In this document: piece after piece, positions 6,769 to 9,108 of the stretch
Position numbering within the stretch: the stretch's first letter is position 1
How the letters are laid out: each line of letters begins with the position of its first letter
Origin: Spirochaetaceae bacterium
GTDB taxonomy: Bacteria; Spirochaetota; Spirochaetia; Treponematales; Breznakiellaceae
Assembly (NCBI GenBank): GCA_031255315.1
Contig: JAIRSS010000025.1
Coordinates: 1 to 9,108, forward strand
Direction: 5' to 3'
DNA: 9,108 bases
Notes under the pieces: generated by a model
What the model was told of the DNA's origin: nothing
What the model saw: only the letters and a program-made list of their open reading frames with translations
The model's database searches: none
Position numbers and translations under genes: made by a program

Positions 6769-6955
6769 AACATACTCCCTGTTTCTCACATATTTCTTCA
6801 AGTTGTTTCTTCCTGTGAAAACCTGCCCTGTCCACAATTATCGTTTTTCCTTTTCCAACGGATTTCAAAAGACTGTTTTCAAACCAATTTTCAAAACCGG
6901 TTCCGTTCATTGTCCCCTGATAACACATAGGAGCTAACTGCCTCCCGGTATTTGC
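6769..6955 (-). pseudogene. IS630 transposase catalytic-domain fragment (second Asp retained)
   Basis: The minus-strand frame through 6955-6769 reads RQLAPMCYQGTMNGTGFENWFE and then KTIIVDRAGFHRKKQLEEI. This matches the IS630 DDE domain: the A-P-M-x-Y-x-G-T-M strand and the second catalytic Asp in I-V-D-x-A-x-F-H. It belongs to the same relic as the N-terminal piece at 6989-7327. Two parts are lost. The stretch of roughly 60 residues carrying the first catalytic Asp is deleted at a junction near 6945-6955. The C-terminus with PYSPxLNPIE, including the catalytic Glu, is cut off where repeat copy I begins at 6768. An open frame (6698-6928) runs on into the repeat but its last ~20 residues are repeat-derived. 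Confidence 0.7.
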
Positions 6956-6988
6956 CCAATGTTATTTAAGTAGTCCCCACGTTTTTCT

Positions 6989-7327
6989 TCACTTTTTTCC
7001 GAATAGGTGAAAGTTTTTTTTACGGGTAATGCCGAGTTTTTTAAACATTTTATGTATGGCTTGAAGGCAGACGCCGGATTCCTCCGCAAATTCCCTCAAG
7101 TACCAGTCAGGATGTTTTTCTACCAGTTCTCTAAGCCTTTCCGTGTCTGTTTTCCCTTTACGGGTTTTTGGATAACGATTCTCAAATTTTCCTTTTTCTC
7201 TGAGTTCCGCTTTCCATGTATAATAGCTTCGCGGAGTGACCCCAAAAGCCTCATAAACCTGGGCAAACGTATGCCCGGAATCTTTATAGGCTATTATACG
7301 CCGTCTAAATCTTTCTTCATATGCCAT
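6989..7327 (-). pseudogene. IS630 transposase N-terminal fragment, frameshifted
   Basis: A 112-residue open frame with two helix-turn-helix segments: residues ~18-41 (HTFAQVYEAFGVTPRSYYTW) and ~76-101 (YLREFAEESGVCLQAIHKMF). This is the N-terminal architecture of IS630-family transposases that have a Transposase_14-like start. The family sequence should continue after TRKK as TFTYSEKSEEKRGDYLNNI. That sequence is present, but in another frame reached only if the A8 tract (7021-7014) is read as seven A. The recovered frame then meets the deletion near 6950. The start ATG at 7327 has no strong ribosome binding site. Base composition is clearly AT-richer than the host genes on the left. The relic lies between repeat copies I and III. 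Confidence 0.75.
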
Positions 7328-7410
7328 AATTATCTATGTTATCATATCTATTTATATTTTACAAGTGGAAGTACTATAACGGCCCTGTTACCGGTCTGCA
7401 CGGGCCGGGC
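7328..7410. other. Upstream flank of the IS630 relic
   Basis: The segment is AT-rich next to the relic start (7328-7375) and then switches abruptly to GC-rich at 7380-7410. It contains an imperfect hairpin GGCCC (7381-7385)/GGGCC (7402-7406). A weak minus-strand promoter may be present: TTGTAA, then TAACAT after 17 bp. The composition switch may mark the original end of the insertion sequence, but I cannot identify its terminal repeat. Confidence 0.3.
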
Positions 7411-7500
7411 AATCAACATACCTCGCCTCAGCAACCCATTCGGGTTGCCAAGCTCCCCCGCGTAAGCGGGTTCCTGGGTATGAAACCCTTCGCTACGAAT
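7411..7500. repeat. Structured repeat, copy III (single unit)
   Basis: A one-unit copy. It starts AATCAACATACCTCGCCT, carries the hairpin GCAACCC-ATTC-GGGTTGC (7431-7448) and then the core hairpin with the short loop CCCGC-GTAA-GCGGG. The arms CATACC (7417-7422) and GGTATG (7477-7482) close it. It ends with AAACCC and the small hairpin TTCG-CTA-CGAA (7489-7499), as in copy I unit 2. It therefore looks like the left end of unit 1 joined to the right end of unit 2, as if by deletion or recombination at the shared core. It abuts copy II directly. Confidence 0.75.
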
Positions 7501-7658
7501 CAACAACCTCGCCTTGAAGCTCCCCCGCGAACTGGTGAGCGGGTTCTTAGGTATGTTGTTCTCTAGTGGCGGTTAGACTCAGGGTTTCATACCCCAATAA
7601 CGCCCTAAAGTTCCCCCGCGTAAGCGGGCTCTTGGGTATGAAACCTTTCACTACGAAT
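7501..7658. repeat. Structured repeat, copy II (two stem-loop units)
   Basis: Nearly the same as copy I but without the GCAACCC hairpin in unit 1. Unit 1 is closed by AACAAC (7502-7507)/GTTGTT (7555-7560) around CCCGCG...GCGGG. Unit 2 is closed by GGTTTCATACCC (7583-7594) and GGGTATGAAACC (7634-7645), a perfect 12-bp stem that continues after one bulged C with AA/TT. Where copy I has CTAAG...CTTAGG, this copy has CCAA...TTGGG, so both arms changed together. The last module, CACTACGAAT, has lost the perfect TTCG/CGAA pairing seen in the other copies. Confidence 0.78.
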
Positions 7659-7796
7659 CACAACGGCAGCCGAAGAAAAGAACAAGGGTGGCACATTCTG
7701 ACGGGGTTGTTGAGGAAGGGCGATGGTGAGGAGCGGGAAGGGACCGTTATTTACCAAGTTCATGAGATTTTCACGAAAGCACGCCCGTTAATCGGG
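7659..7796. other. Unassigned segment between repeats and palindrome
   Basis: Short frames run through this stretch on both strands, but each borrows its ends from the flanking repeat and shows no domain or motif I recognise. There is no ribosome binding site before any candidate start. It may be remnant DNA of a disrupted element. A small CCCG-TTAAT-CGGG stem (7784-7796) followed by ATTTTTT could be a weak plus-strand terminator. Confidence 0.3.
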
Positions 7797-7822
7797 ATTT
7801 TTTGCATGAATATGCAAAAAAT
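7797..7822. promoter_or_regulatory. 11-bp palindrome resembling an ARG box
   Basis: ATTTTTTGCAT (7797-7807) and ATGCAAAAAAT (7812-7822) are perfect inverted repeats around GAAT. The central TGCATGAATATGCA fits the TGNATNNNNATNCA form of ArgR/AhrC operators, though ARG boxes usually come in pairs near arginine genes and none is visible. As RNA the T6 and A6 lie within the stem, so a conventional terminator is a weaker reading. It lies 187 bp downstream of the response-regulator stop. Confidence 0.4.
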
Positions 7823-7841
7823 TCACAAGTAACAGGCTGCC

Positions 7842-7945
7842 GCCGTGGCTTCTGATGAGGCGCCGGGAACCCCGGGCGCTCTTTACGGCGATATGGACAA
7901 GAAGGCGCGGAAGCAGGCGCTGGAAGACTTCCGCCGGAACCGGAC
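7842..7945 (+). pseudogene. Fragment resembling a DEAD-box RNA helicase C-terminal domain
   Basis: In one plus-strand frame the stretch ALYGDMDKKARKQALEDFRR (about 7880-7937) matches the helicase C-domain pattern in DEAD-box proteins: H/Y-G-D-M, then basic residues, then R/K-x-x-x-L-x-x-F-R, which precedes motif V. The expected continuation (a beta strand and A-T-D-x-A-A-R-G-L-D) is absent: the sequence after RRNRTA is unrelated and the frame ends at 8036, overlapping the end of the response regulator on the other strand. Upstream the frame is closed by a stop at 7830. A GTG at 7845 opens it but has no ribosome binding site. This is most likely a gene scrap left by rearrangement. Identification rests on about 25 residues. 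Confidence 0.45.
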
Positions 7946-8008
7946 GGCCGCCGATATGAGGCCAACGCTCTTCGGCGTTTTCGGTCCGGGTGGGAACGCG
8001 GCGGACAG

Positions 8009-9108
8009 CTACGACAGATTCCCGGAACCTTGCTGAAATTCCTTCGGCGATCTGCCTGTTAGTTTCTTAAAAACCATTGAAAAATATTTGTAATCCCTAT
8101 AACCGACCTTTTCCGCAACCTCGTATGTTTTAAGATTAGTCCGCGTAAGCAGATCCTTTGCCTTGCCAACCCGCAGATGATTAAGCCAGTCGGTAAAATT
8201 GATATTCATCTCTTCTTTGAATATCCTGCTTAAATAGTTGGGAGTGATAAAGGCAACCTTGGCGGCCTCACTCAGGCTGACATCCCCGTCATAGTTCTCC
8301 TCAACATATTTAAGTACGATCTTAACAAAACTGCGTTTTCCCTGATGAAGTTTACCGCGCAGCGCATCTACCGCCGAGTCGTAAGATTGTTGTATGCTCA
8401 TAAGATCCCGAACCGGCTGCCCGTACCCCGCGAGAATAGAAATACCATACCGTTCCCTGAGGGTATGAACAAAATCATCACAGATCAATTCCAGGCTTAA
8501 ATCAGCATCCTTCTTTGTACAGACAAGGCACGTAATATATTCGAGGTTACTATAACCCGCAAACCCGGCGGCATATTTATTAAGACATTCCTCGATACTA
8601 TGTGCAGCCAACGCCTTCGCGGATTCATATTTGTCCGGCATTGTTCTTTCCTCGTATATGCTGTATCCGTCCAGTGCGGCGGCGATAATCACAAATTCAC
8701 CGTTTTCAGAAGCCAAAGGCAGATTTAAAACCTTTGCCCGGTTAAGAATGTCGTTGTTATTCGGGAAAGAACGGCACAGCAATTTCTGCATGAATTCCGA
8801 TTTTAAGAGAGGAAGATTTTCTACAAGTAAATTACTAAGATACTTTTCATAAAATTTCTGCCGTTCTTCATATTCGATCTCCCCGGTTAGTTTTACAATG
8901 GACTCGACAAGTTTTTCTTCGATCACCGGCTTTAACAGGTATTCGGTTATGCCGATATGCATCAGCTTTCTGGCATATTCAAATTCATCATATCCGCTCA
9001 TGATGATAATCCTGCAACCGGGCAGCTTCTCCCGGATCTTATATGAAAGTTCAATGCCGTCCATTACGGGCATTCGTATATCCGTCAATATAATATGCGG
9101 CTTTATAG
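8009..9108 (-). CDS. YesN-type response regulator (REC + AraC HTH), 5' end outside the window
   Basis: 365 residues are visible and the gene continues past the right edge. The visible part starts inside the receiver domain at IKPHIILTDIRMPVMDG, where the Asp of TDIRMP is the phospho-acceptor; MSGYDEF and LLKP (conserved Lys) follow, so only the first ~45-50 residues are missing. A middle region of ~150 residues has no clear motif. The last ~100 residues are an AraC-type DNA-binding domain with two helix-turn-helices: LSEAAKVAFITPNYLSRIFK and VAEKVGYRDYKYFSMVFKKL, followed by TGRSPKEFQ. Such regulators usually pair with a membrane kinase of the YesM type and activate sugar-uptake operons; the partner would lie beyond the window. 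The estimated total of ~415 residues is shorter than many YesN proteins (~500). There is no reason to pair it with the hybrid kinase 6 kb away. The gene is AT-richer than those at 272-6072. Confidence 0.92.
   Translation of the reverse strand, partial: IKPHIILTDIRMPVMDGIELSYKIREKLPGCRIIIMSGYDEFEYARKLMHIGITEYLLKPVIEEKLVESIVKLTGEIEYEERQKFYEKYLSNLLVENLPLLKSEFMQKLLCRSFPNNNDILNRAKVLNLPLASENGEFVIIAAALDGYSIYEERTMPDKYESAKALAAHSIEECLNKYAAGFAGYSNLEYITCLVCTKKDADLSLELICDDFVHTLRERYGISILAGYGQPVRDLMSIQQSYDSAVDALRGKLHQGKRSFVKIVLKYVEENYDGDVSLSEAAKVAFITPNYLSRIFKEEMNINFTDWLNHLRVGKAKDLLTRTNLKTYEVAEKVGYRDYKYFSMVFKKLTGRSPKEFQQGSGNLS

Noticed and set aside
7336..7566. 76-residue plus-strand open frame
   Set aside because: It is almost wholly translated repeat sequence.
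7498..7580. Integron attC site (GTTAGAC at 7572-7578 fits GTTRRRY, with a pairing AACC/GGTT outer arm)
   Set aside because: No matching RYYYAAC core at the other end, no cassette gene and no integrase in the window; the match is short enough to be chance. Worth revisiting if more copies show both cores.
7411..7660. CRISPR array
   Set aside because: The repeated modules differ in length, contain internal hairpins and have no regular spacers or cas genes.
7566..7832. 88-residue plus-strand open frame
   Set aside because: Its start lies in repeat copy II, it has no ribosome binding site and no recognisable domain.
7860..7879. GC-rich hairpin GCGCCGGG/CCCGGGCGC as a terminator
   Set aside because: No T-run follows on either strand and it lies within the helicase-like fragment.

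Overview
The window looks like a bacterial chromosome with moderate-to-high GC genes and AT-richer mobile-element debris. Protein style (a soluble PAS hybrid kinase beside a FIST sensor, a YesN-type AraC response regulator, and a secreted protein of unknown family with a loosely lipobox-like signal sequence) suggests a Treponema-like spirochaete, possibly from an animal or insect gut. This is inference from composition and gene style, not a database match; a Clostridia-type host is not excluded.

Left part (1-6072): nearly everything reads on the minus strand. The window opens with the first 19 codons of an IS630-type transposase, whose ribosome binding site sits in a perfect 12-bp hairpin. 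A 75-bp MITE-like palindrome (156-230) follows. Next come a cytoplasmic hybrid histidine kinase (272-2002) and, 23 bp upstream of it, a FIST-domain protein (2026-3198), which probably form one sensing operon. A fold-type I PLP aminotransferase (3329-4534) lies upstream with its own strong ribosome binding site and a possible terminator. Farther upstream is a secreted or membrane-anchored 449-residue protein with an NCSGF...HFH pattern suggesting a papain-like/NlpC-like fold (4723-6072), followed by a convincing intrinsic terminator (4574-4607) and a 74-bp imperfect palindrome (4611-4684). FIST domains are thought to bind small ligands such as amino acids, so the aminotransferase/FIST/kinase cluster may be an amino-acid sensing and metabolism neighbourhood.

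Middle part (6073-7830): mobile-element debris. A plus-strand IS630-type transposase N-terminus (6183-6601), driven by a near-consensus promoter, needs a -1 shift at G_GGA_AAA to stay open and is then cut off by a repeat. A minus-strand IS630 relic (7327 down to 6769) carries a frameshift in an A8 tract, an internal deletion that removes the first catalytic Asp region, and a C-terminus cut off by the same repeat. The repeat exists in three copies (6583-6768, 7411-7500, 7501-7658) with five copies of a core hairpin and compensatory base changes in the long stems. It is the most interesting unexplained structure here. An 11-bp palindrome resembling an ARG box lies at 7797-7822.

Right part (7840-9108): a short piece resembling a DEAD-box helicase C-terminal domain, then, converging from the right edge, a REC-AraC (YesN-type) response regulator whose first ~45-50 residues are outside the window.
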